A stretch of 23,478 nucleotides of DNA from Pelargonium nanum (GCA_036897485.1 JAYMTF010001426.1:1-23478), one strand, 5' to 3'. Shown: positions 1 through 10,200, numbered from the stretch's first letter. Notes: generated by a model not told the origin, from the letters alone. Numbers and translations are program-made.

Positions 1-111
1 GAGTGTAGGTGGAAAAGTGAGGGTAATATTGGAAACACATTAAATTATCTGGTAATCCTTAGTTTTTGCAAAAAATGGAAACATGACACTCAATTTGGGA
101 CGGAAGGAGTA
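1..111. mobile_element. Stowaway-type MITE, right end only (cut by window edge)
   Basis: The segment ends in GGGACGGAAGGAGTA. Its reverse complement reads TACTCCTTCCGTCCCAAATT, the typical terminal inverted repeat of plant Stowaway (Tc1/mariner) MITEs, with the TA target dinucleotide at 110-111. The AT-rich interior runs off the left edge, so neither length nor the second terminus can be seen. It has no coding capacity. Confidence 0.6.
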
Positions 112-2440
112 ATTTTGAATGTATAATATGACATATAAGATAGTACACCTTTCTCATAAATTTTCAAGGACATGTTATATCATATACTAATATTTTTTAT
201 ATCATATTTGAGACAAATAACATTATATACATGAGCATTAAAAAATAACATTACACATATGAAAAAATAACAATGAAAAATATTGTGACAAAGAACTTTG
301 TACAAATTGAAATACAATTGGATGGCAGTATCGTAAATGACAACAGTGGCAACATGGTGAATAGAGGGACAAACCGGGGACCAAAAGGGAAGTGGAAAAG
401 TAAACGCTGCCTTTTGACAGCGACGTCCCACGTCAGCGCACCGGTTCTCCGTGACGGGCCAATGAGATTGCGCAACGTGTAGTACCATAATGGCTTGAAC
501 TCGCCTGTGACCTGTGGGGTTGGTAACATTAGGAGAAAAAAATAAATCATCTGTCTCACGTGTGCACAGCAGGTGGGTCCACAGTTTCATGTTGGACGTT
601 TGTTACGTCAGGTGTCTCTTCCCTCAACGTTGTCCGATTGAGATATTAACGACGAGTTGGGGTGAGTTGGGTCGATTCAGCAAGTAGACTCACTGAGTGA
701 ACCCGTTGGCTCAATTGAGTGAAGGTTGGGTCACAGATTTGGATCATCATGTGTAACGCAGTGTATGGGTAGTTAAGGTGCACTTGATGACGGGGCAAAC
801 GTTAATAGGACGAGAAGAAGGGAATGATTTCCGTGCGGTGAGGAGTACAATAGCTGCGGTGCGCCATAGGGATGGGAGAGTTCGCTCAGTTGACTCGTTG
901 AGTCCACTTGGTGACTCGTTGAGTCATCCGATGGACCGATCTGACGTGGCAGTATACAATAGATTTTATACATTTGTCAACATGGTTAAAAACGAGCGAA
1001 TGAGGGAGGAGGCGATACGTCCAGTGGCCGAATTTGTCATTTTGCGCGTGTGCATGTCCAGTTCGGTGCGTGACACATCACACATGTAGTCAGTGTGGAA
1101 AGACATGGTGAAAATAGACGACTTAAGGTACTAATATTAAACAAAGATAACAATAAGTATAAACCAAAAAGTGTTTGGATTAAGCTAGATTGTCAAGAAG
1201 GTTATAACACTTTATTAAAAATTCTAAATTTAATGGGTTGTGCTGTTCTCACAAATTCACCGAACTGGGTATGAGTAAAATTTAACAAGATGTCATCTTC
1301 TCATTATTTGACTTAGTTTAAATCAAAACAAGCTCGGTTCATGTTCTTTATTCTCCTAAACAAATTGATTAGTTTAATCGGCTAGGTTAAATCATTAAAT
1401 AAGATTCATGTTTTGTTCAAGGAACATTTCTTTGTGGACCAAGAAAAAGCCTACACATGAAAAAATGGTGGAAATTTGCCTAATATTTTTTTTATATTTT
1501 TTTCTTCTAAAGCCACCAGCTTGACAATGTGGAAACTGTGAAAAAGGTTAAAGTCAATTAAATTATAATATAAAAATCAAGGGTTAAATATAATTAAAAG
1601 TAAAAAAATAAGCATAAACATAAAAGTCATTGAACATGTGTCTTGTCAAAGAGCGACAAACTCGTTAATCACAAAGTGATTAGTTGTTAATTAACTTTTT
1701 TAAAATATTATTAGCTGAATCACCACGCATTAATCACACCAATTATACACGCTAGCTGATCTTGGTTAACAAGAATTGTTTGGATAATCCAATAAGTAAC
1801 AACACATGTTGATTTAAATTAAATTAAATTAATACTTTTTTGACCCATTCTTGTATGACTTAATCACTCAATTTTAATTGATTAATTATTCAAAAAATAA
1901 CGTGACGCTTATAAGATCAACAAACAAAATGCATAATTTAGCCGTCACCCAATAACATTATATATGTAAATTCGGAGGAATGATATATATTTGGATCCCT
2001 TTTTTCACTCCGAACAACATAAAACACATTATTACATAATGTTTTGACGATGTACTTAAGTTTTAGTTCCGTTTATAAACGGCTAACAATGTTAACTATC
2101 TATGAAAATGACCGGGTTACCCTTTGTTTCAACTTCGATCATTTTTCATCTTTTAACCAAAACAACTTAACTTAAATCTCAAAGAACTTTGTTGTTCGTC
2201 TTTCCATTCCTCACTTTTTTGACAAGACGGACCTTCAGGTGTCATTACCCTATAAATTTTGACAACATAAGCCGAGTAAAGTTCCACAATAGAAGGTAGC
2301 TCACTCTTTTATCTACAACCCTTCTCCATTCTGTCTAATTAGATTCAAAACCAAGATCTCTACGAGAACGAGTGACCACCGACACGAGCTATTGACACAT
2401 TTGAAATGTAACCAATAGAGAGAAAATATATCCATTTGCA
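112..2440. other. Intergenic DNA with a GC-richer island at about 360-1090
   Basis: No gene is recognised here. About 360-1090 is clearly less AT-rich than its flanks and carries bZIP-like words: CACGTCAGC near 430, TCACGTGTG near 557, TTACGTCAG near 603, and many TGAGT/ACTCA half-sites at 655-930. This could be a promoter region of a gene outside the window, or an old insertion. The open frames in it, including a 136-codon minus frame at 180-590, resemble nothing I know and become low-complexity towards their ends. From 1100 to 2440 the DNA is AT-rich with no supported feature. Confidence 0.5.
891..925. repeat. Two exact copies of a dyad motif, 21 bp apart
   Basis: TGACTCGTTGAGTC occurs at 891-904 and again, identically, at 912-925. 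Each copy is a dyad (GACTC, GTT, GAGTC). Start-to-start distance is 21 bp, about two helical turns, so both would lie on the same DNA face. TGACTC resembles a GCN4/AP-1-type bZIP half-site. A paired binding site is inferred, not shown. Confidence 0.5.
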
Positions 2441-2448
2441 TATCATAA

Positions 2449-2823
2449 TCATAAGATGCAAACATGCACATAGAGCCAACAAAACCAAGGAGAAAAGTCA
2501 AAAACCAGTGGAAGAGAATTTACCAAGTGGTCAAGTTCTTGGTTGTGCATGATAAAAAGTGGAAATGTGCCAACCTGATGGGTCCTAATCTCCATGTATC
2601 TGCAAAATAAGAGCAACTTCACATCTGTATCACCTGAAAGTGAAAAGAGTCTCATAATTGACAATACCAGTTTTTTTTTTCTTCTCCAGTAAAAACTCTT
2701 ACCAACCAAAAGTGCCAGCTTGGTTGTAGTAAATATATCATTGCACCTATTCACATAAATATTGAATATCCAGGTAGAAAAGATAATAAAAACTACAGGA
2801 CGAGGAACTTTTCTTTCGACTTT
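2449..2823 (-). other. Unrecognised 125-codon open frame, possible gene fragment
   Basis: The minus strand is open from an in-frame TAA just above 2823 down to a TGA at 2449-2451, long for such AT-rich DNA. A good donor (GTTG|GTAAGAG, GT at 2702-2701) and acceptor (CACTTTCAG, ending 2634) bound 69 nt. Removing it keeps the frame and joins ...KLALLV to GDTDVKLLLF. The best-looking part reads GDTDVKLLLFCRYMEIRTHQ and onwards. A possible further donor (TTG|GTAAATTC) follows near 2520. No family is recognised and no convincing start or stop exon was found. It may be an exon of a decayed gene, a captured fragment, or chance. Confidence 0.25.
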
Positions 2824-2985
2824 TTACTTTACTGAAGGTTTTGAGCAACAGATTTGGCAAAACAACTCAAACCATGTAAAAGTATCTTAACCTCTTGATG
2901 CTTGTTCTAAATTTCAAGGTATAAACTTATAATGGAACTCAATGTTGGACTCCAAAAAGCCTCCAAAAGCATAGAATGAGGTGGC

Positions 2986-3216
2986 AAAGGTGAGAATGTT
3001 TCATGTGGACTTGTGACGACACTACAAAAGATAATTAGGAATGGAACTATTCGGTCAGAATTAGCATCTATTGAAGATAAGATAAAGAAAACTGCCTAGG
3101 ATGGTTTGGACATGTGCAACATAGAGAGGTTAGTCACCCGATGAGGAAACGTGAGATGATTCGGTAACGAGAAACTAAAAAGGGAAGCATAGGTCTTAGT
3201 TAACGGAGAAAGAAAG
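2986..3216 (+). pseudogene. Decayed LINE (non-LTR retrotransposon) ORF2 C-terminus
   Basis: Translating with frame changes gives VRMF near 2991, then IIRNGTIRSELASIEDKI from 3031, a stop, and in another frame LGWFGHVQHREV from 3096, followed by PMRKREMIR and another stop. This order matches the conserved tail after the reverse transcriptase of plant LINE-like elements (RMLRWMCG, then IRNE.IR...GVA.IE.K, then LRWFGHV.RR). At least two frameshifts and several stops make it dead. It stops where the Stowaway MITE begins at 3217 and may continue at 3460-3526. The family match is from memory. Confidence 0.7.
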
Positions 3217-3459
3217 TACCCCATCTCCCCCAAAATAAGTGTCCACTTTCTTCCAAAATGAGAGCAACTTTGCTTTTTAGCTAGTTAGTTATGCGTAAAT
3301 TATCAACAATATCCCTAAATAAGTTAATTAGAATCACTTGAGTTTGTTACATCAAAAGTACATGGGGGTATAAGTGGGAAAGTCCAACTCTAGCTAATTT
3401 ACCCCTCGAAAGTTAACAAAAATGAAATAGTGGACAGTAATTTTAGTACGGAGAGAGTA
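3217..3459. mobile_element. Complete Stowaway-type MITE (243 bp)
   Basis: The left terminus reads TACCCCATCTCCCCCAAAAT and continues AAGTGTCCACTTTC. The reverse complement of the right end reads TACTCTCTCCGTACTAAAAT and continues TACTGTCCACTATTTC. These are imperfect inverted repeats of over 30 bp with TA at both ends, as in Stowaway elements. It is non-coding. The interior words GTTAGTTATGCG and CTTGAGTTTGTTAC recur in the fragment at 15534-15640, so both belong to one family. Confidence 0.75.
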
Positions 3460-3526
3460 ATAAGAAAAGACACGAGAATGAGTACAAAGGAGATAGGCAG
3501 ATAGCATTTAACATGATGAAATGGAG

Positions 3527-3714
3527 TAGAGCTGACAATTCGATTTTGGGTCAAGTTTTAGATTTTACATGTAAAATGTACAGCTATGCGTGGGTTTTCC
3601 CGATCCGGGATGAAGATTGATTGGTCTATCTTATATTCTTATGCACCCCGAAACTGCGAAGATACATATCGAGTTTCAAATGCCAGCGGGTTTGGGTCCA
3701 AATTGCCAGCTCTA
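3527..3714. mobile_element. hAT-type MITE (188 bp), related to the copy at 14761
   Basis: It starts TAGAGCTGACAATTCG and ends CCAAATTGCCAGCTCTA. The inverted termini match at nearly every position, and they match the termini of the 14761-15128 element. Flanks share ATGGAG (just before the left end, and overlapping the last A on the right), which fits a decayed 8-bp target duplication. There is no coding capacity. It may sit inside further LINE-derived sequence. Confidence 0.65.
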
Positions 3715-4769
3715 TGGAGGAGTACGACCCAATGAATTTTGCTAAACGAATCATGTAACTAATCCGAAATGTCGTTAAGGAAACGAGTTGATTGTTGTTT
3801 TATAAGTAACATTATGTTGAAAAGTTTCCACAAATGACGGTGTAGGTTTGAGAGAAAAAGAAGGTTGCATTAAAGTTAAGGCCCACCATGAACAATATAC
3901 ACAGCAGCTCAATGCACTGACCATCTTAATGACTAATCAATCAGTAAAGCTAAGCTCACCTGAATTTAAGTCTCCACAGCCTTCTTTTAGCTAGTGCAGT
4001 ACAGAACCCAAACCTCAAGCATTTCCTCGGTCCCTCATTATAATAACTTTCACAAATGATACTCTATCTCCTATACCTAACCAATGGAAAAAGTATTAAA
4101 TGGTATTGAAGAGAATTTAACCAACATGAGATGATAGATTCACTGCAACAAACATTACTTTAGGCGACTGCCTAAAATAGTTGATACCTGAAATAACTTT
4201 TGGTGAGAACCCAGTTAGCAGCCATAGATATTGATACATGTAACTGTAGCTAAAAGCGGCTAACATGTTAGTTAAACACGTTCGTTATGTATATGGCCGA
4301 TGCAGGAGATGGAACACCACTGGGTCTAGACAGCGATGTCCGTGGATTAGGAAGAAATTCACACTAGCTAAGCAAAATGAGCAAACGAACAAGATCACAC
4401 AGCTTTGATATGTGCCTAGGCCGCATTTTCACATTGTGAGGTCGTTTGAGGGGCATTTTGGTAATTATTCTATTTTTTGGGGGAGTTTTCAAATATTTTA
4501 TTTCGGGTTTCTTTCGAGTTATGGTTTAGAGTACGAGTTATAAAAAGTTGTTGCGCAACTTCTTTTGTTTTTTAGCTTATGTTTTATATTTTCAGAAGTT
4601 ACATAAAAAAAAAAAACTATTTTTTTTTTTGTATTGTTCTTCAACCGTTATTTACTAACTTTTGTGGGGTCTAAATGATTCAACTACTGATTTTCTTCCT
4701 GAAATGTTGTCAACCGGCGGATCTAAAGGGTTAATTTTGATTACTAAATCAAACAGAAGCGCTAAATAA
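3715..4769. other. Intergenic DNA, no gene seen
   Basis: AT-rich sequence without a supported gene. At 4544-4567 a short hairpin (AAAAGTTG, TTGCG, CAACTTCTTTT) surrounds the palindrome GTTGCGCAAC, and A/T homopolymers lie at about 4606-4630. A minus-strand frame near 4045-3965 (reading KCLRFGFCTALAKRRLWRLK) ends at a donor-like CAG|GTGAGC, but I could not attach it to other exons. Confidence 0.4.
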
Positions 4770-6430
4770 ATCTAGTAATAAAGAACATACAATACAAGAT
4801 CCTAGATAACATAATTAACTCACAAACATGAAGACAAAAAAAAAAGAAGCTTCATGACAAAGTCAATTCTCCGAGCCATATATACATGTAATTATATAAA
4901 GCATATTTTGCTTACACAACTGTGTGCTACCAAAAAGGCAACAAAAGAAAACAAGAAAAGAAATATGACAAATATTATCTAAGGAGTTCTCTGTAGCTAC
5001 TGGTGTCATATCATAAAGTGAATAGTCCAGTCCCCTCATAGCAATTCGTGGTTAAAATTAACTTTATCGGCTCTAAGAACCATTAGGCAAGACAATACGT
5101 ATAAGACACAATTTCTATTTGGACTTCCGCACACACTTCCATAAACCTTGAATGTGAGCCGTTCTTTGTGACGAGCACTAAATACACTATGGTTATTGTA
5201 AGAGACCTAAAAAACCAGAGCCGTGAGAGAGACGCACATAGCAATATCGTATAGGAATACTCTTTAGACTCTCCCAAGGGCTATGAATTCACGTGACAAC
5301 ATGAGTACAAATTTGAGCACAAGAAAGTAATGGCATCTGTTTTGGCCATAGGTCTTTGGTATATCTTGACACACATGTCCTATTTTGTCCAAAATATCTG
5401 ATAAAAGTTGCTCTTCATTTTAGAACTATAACACTATTTTCACAAAAAGCCAAAGGCTTATTCACCTTCTCTAGGGTCAGATTTGGAAGCCAACGCAATA
5501 TCACCAAATGAAAACCTAAGAACACTCGAAAAAGCCAACAGCTGTCAGGAACCAATTCTCAATCAAAGCAACATGAGTATGAGGCAGACCGGGTTGACCT
5601 CTATATCAAAAACATACTCATGAATGAAAACTAAGCCTCTGAATTGACTCAACTCTCGCCAAAGGCTTCATCAATCAAGATCATGTCATGAAAATATGCC
5701 AAGTGGAAAAGGACACGACAATACTTGATGCTAAAGGGGGCAAAAAACAAAACAAAAGGAATAGAGAAGGGTCCCATTGGCAATGCCATTTTTGCAACTA
5801 TCTATCGTTTTCGCTGTCTAAATCAAAAGGAAAAATAATAACTAGTGGATTGTTTAATCAAACACCTCCATTCACAAACCACCATGCTTCTCAAATCAAA
5901 ATCCCACTCTACAAGACTACAACAATACATACAACTCCACACACATACAAACAAACAAAACACTATGAATCTATGATCATAACCTTCAACATTCAATTTC
6001 CTAAATCATGAACATTTTGAAAACCCTATAAAAGTACAACCCTCCAGAAGAAACTAAATTAACACACGTAACTCAAAATTTTAAGCAAATCGAACTAAAA
6101 AATTGATTTGCACATAACTTTACTGATATGAAAATCTGTTAATCTCGTTATCGCTACTAAATTATGATCATAATCAAGATAATCTCAGCTATTAAATCAA
6201 AATTAGGAGAAAATAAAATTGAACAAAAAAACATATATATGAGAAAAATCAATGCGAGACTAAAAATTTAACGAAAATGTATAAGAACGAAACCTGGTGA
6301 TCCGATTGACCGTCGTGGCTCAGGCCGCACCAACAATCTTCCATGGCTGCGAGCTTGACATGACTGTAATGTAATGTCACGACGAAGAGGACGAGTATTG
6401 GGCTCAGATTTGGGCTTTGAGTGTTATTGT
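4770..6430 (-). other. Putative minus-strand transcription unit without a long ORF
   Basis: A strong promoter (separate entry) points leftwards. In a transcript starting near 6430 the first ATG (6361) opens a 13-codon frame, MSSSQPWKIVGAA. The second (6344, context GCCATGG) gives MEDCWCGLSHDGQSDHQ and runs into the donor CACCAG|GTTTCG (GT at 6293-6292). A well-formed acceptor, TTTTTTGCCCCCTTTAG, ends at 5731. Joining them gives a 31-residue peptide. Between these, 5789-5649 holds a 46-codon hydrophobic frame starting AAAAATGGC. A possible late exon (5205-5038) ends in TGA. Sequence near 4780-4800 (TTGTATTGTATGTTC) resembles a plant 3' end. Either a short-peptide gene, a long ncRNA, or a gene whose exons I failed to recognise. 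Confidence 0.35.
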
Positions 6431-6513
6431 TTAAATTAGATGGGCCGAGCCCATTTATATATGGGCCTGGCTTCAAATGAAAATGTGAGTGAGGCCCATT
6501 TCATATCAGCCCA
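6398..6513 (-). promoter_or_regulatory. Site II (TGGGCY) cluster with TATA box
   Basis: Seven TGGGCC/TGGGCT-type words, on either strand, lie in about 115 bp: near 6398, 6411, 6441, 6448, 6462, 6493 and 6508. On the minus strand TATATAAA sits at 6461-6454, predicting a start near 6425-6430. Site II elements bind TCP factors and mark promoters of plant ribosomal-protein, mitochondrial and snoRNA genes. A TTCTAGAA heat-shock-like half-site pair lies just upstream at 6545-6552. The presence of this module is the main reason to believe a real gene starts here. Confidence 0.65.
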
Positions 6514-6519
6514 AGTCTG

Positions 6520-7660
6520 TTTGTGTAAGCAACTAACTCCGGAACTTCTAGAAAGTCCCGCCAAATCGTACATCTAAGGTCCTGAAGATTACCATATTTG
6601 ATTACTTGCATATGAAATTGCTGTATTTATAATTTTGGTCTATGAGATAAAAAATTTCTTTTTTTTTCTTCTAAAATAGAGATAATTGAAAATATTTTAT
6701 ATTTTTATTTTATATCGGTAGTTGTTGAACATTTTTTTGCAACGGATGTTGAATGATTCGACGTTAGTTCAGTGAGATATGATCAGATGTTATACGCAAA
6801 AGAACAGTATTTAATATCTCAAAATCGATGATTATTGCCTACGTCCAATTTCAAAAAATGATAACATCATTTCACTTTATAAAATAAATTCAAAATTGAT
6901 CGTTTTCTAGAAGAATGACAACTTTTTAGGAAGCTAATATAAATAGTACATTTGTATACCGTTGCCATAAAAATATACATTTGTAAATTTGTGAATTTAC
7001 CCCCACATTGGTTGAAAAATTTAAATAAAATAAATGTTGATTATTGCATGTGATAAAAATGACTTTGGAATTTGAATTTTGTATATTTTTTATTTGTTCA
7101 ATTATTTTTATGTATTTTTTGGTACTTTTAATATAAATAAATATTATTATTTTATTAGACACGAGAATTATTAACATGTGTGCACATGTTAGAGAAATTC
7201 AATGTAACATCACGCGTATTTTATGACAAAAATCAAACTCAAATTTGACACTTGTTTTGGGTTAGAAAAGTATCAAAATTCATACGTTCACAAAGCTTAT
7301 GGGAAAAATGCACTTTTTATTTTTTAATTTGCAAATTTGACCCGCATTTATATAAAAAAATATATAAAAAAAAATAAATAAATAACTGTTGATAGTTTTT
7401 GTATGTGTCATGTTGATTTGGGTCAACAAAATGCCAGAGTCCGCGTTGTTATAGAACTCTTATTGTTGTAGAAATTTTGGACTTAAGCTTTCACACTTGA
7501 AATATATTCGGATTAGACTTTTACTTGATCATCTAACCTTGATTGACATGGGCCCGCACACCATAAAGGTAGCACATCGTTAAAAACAATTCAGGGGTGC
7601 CCATAAATTCAATATCGGGCGCGAGAATAATAATATCTGCCATTTGGAAGTTAGGAGTGT
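6520..7660. other. AT-rich intergenic DNA, nothing recognised
   Basis: Very AT-rich sequence with A and T runs. Every frame is broken often and no TIR, TSD or RNA gene was seen. A minus frame at 6926-7177 is low-complexity (Ile, Asn and Lys rich), as expected by chance in such DNA. Confidence 0.5.
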
Positions 7661-7666
7661 GTGTGT

Positions 7667-7865
7667 GAGATAAAACTTGAGAAGTCAATGTATGTGAGTG
7701 TTTGATGAGGTTTCTATACTCACTATGTCAAAATATAGTATACCATCATAAAGATATTGAGAGAAAACTTGAGAAGTCAAATGAATCTCAAAATGTAAAT
7801 AAATAAAAATTGATCCATACATCATAGCTTGATGGGGTTTTTATAACTGTGTCAAAATATAAGGG
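7667..7865. repeat. Imperfect two-copy tandem repeat
   Basis: Copy 1 (about 7667-7743) contains AAACTTGAGAAGTCAA, then TTGATGAGGTTTCTATA, then TATGTCAAAATATA. Copy 2 (about 7760-7865) repeats these words in the same order (AAACTTGAGAAGTCAA, TTGATGGGGTTTTTATA, TGTGTCAAAATATA), with an AT-rich insert of about 20 bp. It is a local duplication inside non-coding DNA. Confidence 0.6.
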
Positions 7866-8950
7866 CAATGTGTCGCATTATTTGTTATAGAGAATGACAA
7901 ATGAAGATTTACGATGTCACGTGTGTGTCATGATGACATCATGAGCTTAAATGGTGATTTTATATACCACGTGATGATGTCGTGGTGATGTGTCGTTAAT
8001 GTCAATGTGATAATGCATTGGTGATGTCACTCTTTTAGGACTCTTGAAACGCTAGGTCCTTTAGAGTCATCAGAAAACCAAGTCTTAAAGGTTTCTCTGA
8101 GGTGTACCATGCCCAAAGCTTTCACGTGTACTTACTCACGTGCATAGTACGTGGGTCTAGGAGATTACCAATTAGGCGTGCATTGCCCAAAAAGGTTCGA
8201 AGGTTAAAACAGGTCGACGACTCGGGGACCTAGGTGACCCAACATCTCAATAAATAGACTCGAGTTGTAGTGAGTACGACCCTAAAGGCCTTGAAGTGCT
8301 TGTATAAGGTTACGCATATCAGCGAGTTGGCCCATGAGGCGACAAATAACGTGTAACATTGTGGATGAGTTGGAGGTCCATAGGGATGTTCTTTGATAGG
8401 CGTGAGTGTTCACGTTGCATCGGAGGGGTCTCAAAGAGTCCATGAGGCGACCATAATTTTATAAGGGGCATGAGACCCATTTGTGGGTAGCTGCGGCTTA
8501 AGAGGGGGTTTGGCATGACAAGGGTCCCTATATGACATTTTAAAGGAGATCCCAAGGGAAGTTCCAACGGGTGACGTTGCTCGTGTTATCCGAGTTGATC
8601 CCCAAATAGATGTAATTTAGTGTACAAAATATCATTGATGCGTCTGGAGACGTCACTTTAGGCTAGTGGACTTTTTGGGGCTGATCGAGGCTAAAAAAGG
8701 CTTAAATGGTAAAACATTAGGAAAATAATATGCTTATGAGCACTATGATCCAAAAATAGTTGATATAAATTACTTTAGTATGAGAGCGATTCAATAGGCG
8801 GTCATACCGGTCAAGTTTGGCTTGATTTGGTATTTCGCACATACTAACGTATGTAGTTTGTATTGCGCCTGGACGTATAAACAAGCACTTGCTAAGGAGT
8901 GGGAAGGATCATATGTGACATATAGTACGGAAGGGTCATGCGCTTGTCTA
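7866..8950. other. Unrecognised, GC-richer intergenic block, possibly an old retroelement
   Basis: Less AT-rich than its surroundings. It opens with a GATGTC-rich stretch with two CACGTG boxes (7918-7923 and 7968-7973) and the palindrome TCATGATGACATCATGA (7928-7944). Later, CCCATGAGGCGACAAA and TCCATGAGGCGACCAT (near 8330 and 8441) repeat a word, and CGTCTGGAGACG near 8642 is a dyad. Open frames are short and match no protein I know. The composition suggests a decayed LTR or DNA element, but I found no LTR ends, primer-binding site or polymerase motif. Confidence 0.35.
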
Positions 8951-8962
8951 CGTGGCATATAT

Positions 8963-9340
8963 CATACTTTTATGTTTTAGACTAAAATAATATGAAACAT
9001 CCCAAATTTTTACTCATAATTGTCTCATTAATGAATGTGTGAGCATATAACGTCTTGTTAAATTTAAATAAATTTTTTATGATTCGATATAATTTGATTG
9101 GTTACTTACTCTACTTCGATTACAACACCTTGATATTAAGTCAAAATTTAGATTTTATTAAAATTATAAACATTTAAATAGAAAGGATGTTAAAGTTGTT
9201 TGTAACTAACCGTTTTCACTAAATTGTCTACACGACTAAAACAGTTGTACTAATCTGAATTCATGAATCATATTGAGCTACAATATATGGTAAAAAGAAT
9301 TTCAAATGACAACTTTATAAACAATAAATGCTTGCGGGAA
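8963..9340. repeat. Dispersed direct repeat, copy 1
   Basis: Shares an ordered series of words with 9855-10200: GTTTTAGACT, ACGTCTT.TTAAAT, TGATTTGATTGG-like, CTAACCGTTTT.GCTAAAT-like, and ATTCATGAATCAT (9259 versus 10129, offset 870). The copies differ by many substitutions and indels, so the duplication is old. No coding potential. Neither end shows clear LTR features. Confidence 0.6.
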
Positions 9341-9349
9341 AAATAAAAA

Positions 9350-9718
9350 TTAAGGGGTAAGTACGCAACATCTCCATGTGGTGTTACACATAAACACATG
9401 ATTATTAAATAATTTTCACTGCATTCAACCACCTTATAGTTTATTTTCCAATTTTCACAATTTAAATTAACTGAAAAATACATTGTCTCTCAATACGTGA
9501 GAGAAATGTGCTTATTTTTAACATGTGAAATATATGATTGATAATAATTAGGTGAACATTTTCCTCACGTGATGAGAGATAAAATATTTTAATGTTAATA
9601 TTAACTTATGAAAATCGAAGGATAAACTATAGGGTAATTAAGTGAACTGAAAAATTAATTTGATAGGCATGTGTTTGTGGGCAGTACCACAAGAAGATTT
9701 TGCGTAATTACCCCAATA
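9350..9718. mobile_element. Non-autonomous DNA element with about 45-bp inverted termini
   Basis: The left end reads GGGGTAAGTACGCAACATCT, then CCATGTGGTGTTACACATAAACA. The reverse complement of the right end (from 9714 back) reads GGGGTAATTACGCAAAATCT, then TCTTGTGGTACTGCCCACAAACA. This is a long imperfect inverted repeat enclosing about 280 bp of AT-rich, non-coding DNA. Flanks (ATAAAAATT and ATATAAAATT) share TAAAA(A)TT, but no clean duplication is defined, so the superfamily is open. Mutator-like is possible from TIR length. Confidence 0.6.
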
Positions 9719-9854
9719 TAAAATTATGTCGATTTCCAAATTCTTTATGTTTTAGGATGCTAATACTAAATACTGCAAAATTGCCCTACATTGCTATACA
9801 AAATCAAATAAAATAGAGATTGATAATTTTAATCTGGAAAAAAATTAATGTATC

Positions 9855-10200
9855 ATGATATTTACGTTTTAGACTGAAAGAATATAAAAACGCTACGTCA
9901 TTAATTATTGCTCATACATACTTCGATGAATAGTTGGACAAAAAAACGTCTTATTAAATATAAGTAACATCATGATTTGATTGGCGACTCATTTTAAGCC
10001 GATATTTATACTTTTCAAATATATTAAAATATTCACATTGGAATGATGATAAAGTCGCTTTTGGCTAACCGTTTTTGCTAAATGATTGATGACGCACATC
10101 CCGACTAAATCAACTGTACTGATTCCAAATTCATGAATCATACTAAATAACAATATATAGTAAAAAATAACCACAAACCGACAAATTTATAAATTCATGA
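9855..10200. repeat. Dispersed direct repeat, copy 2
   Basis: Second copy of the 8963-9340 repeat in the same orientation. The best-kept part runs from about 10040 (GGAATGATGATAAAGTCGC) to about 10165 (CAATATATAGTAAAAA). The pair brackets the 9350-9718 element, which may have inserted beside an earlier duplication. Confidence 0.6.

Noticed and set aside
180..590. Minus-strand 136-codon frame as a gene
   Set aside because: It has a true ATG but no recognisable domain, and its second half is low-complexity Phe/Ile/Val translation of AT-rich DNA.
3018..3030. A CACTA element end (CACTACAAAAG)
   Set aside because: It lies inside the LINE relic and lacks the CACTACAAGAAA continuation.
5038..5277. 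A confident last exon on the minus strand
   Set aside because: Two overlapping frames are open (one after a TTTTTTAG acceptor, reading to TGA), neither resembles a known protein, and such lengths occur by chance in this composition.
8319..8567. Minus-strand 82-codon frame as a gene
   Set aside because: No known motif, no promoter or splice context, and it lies in a repeat-like block.
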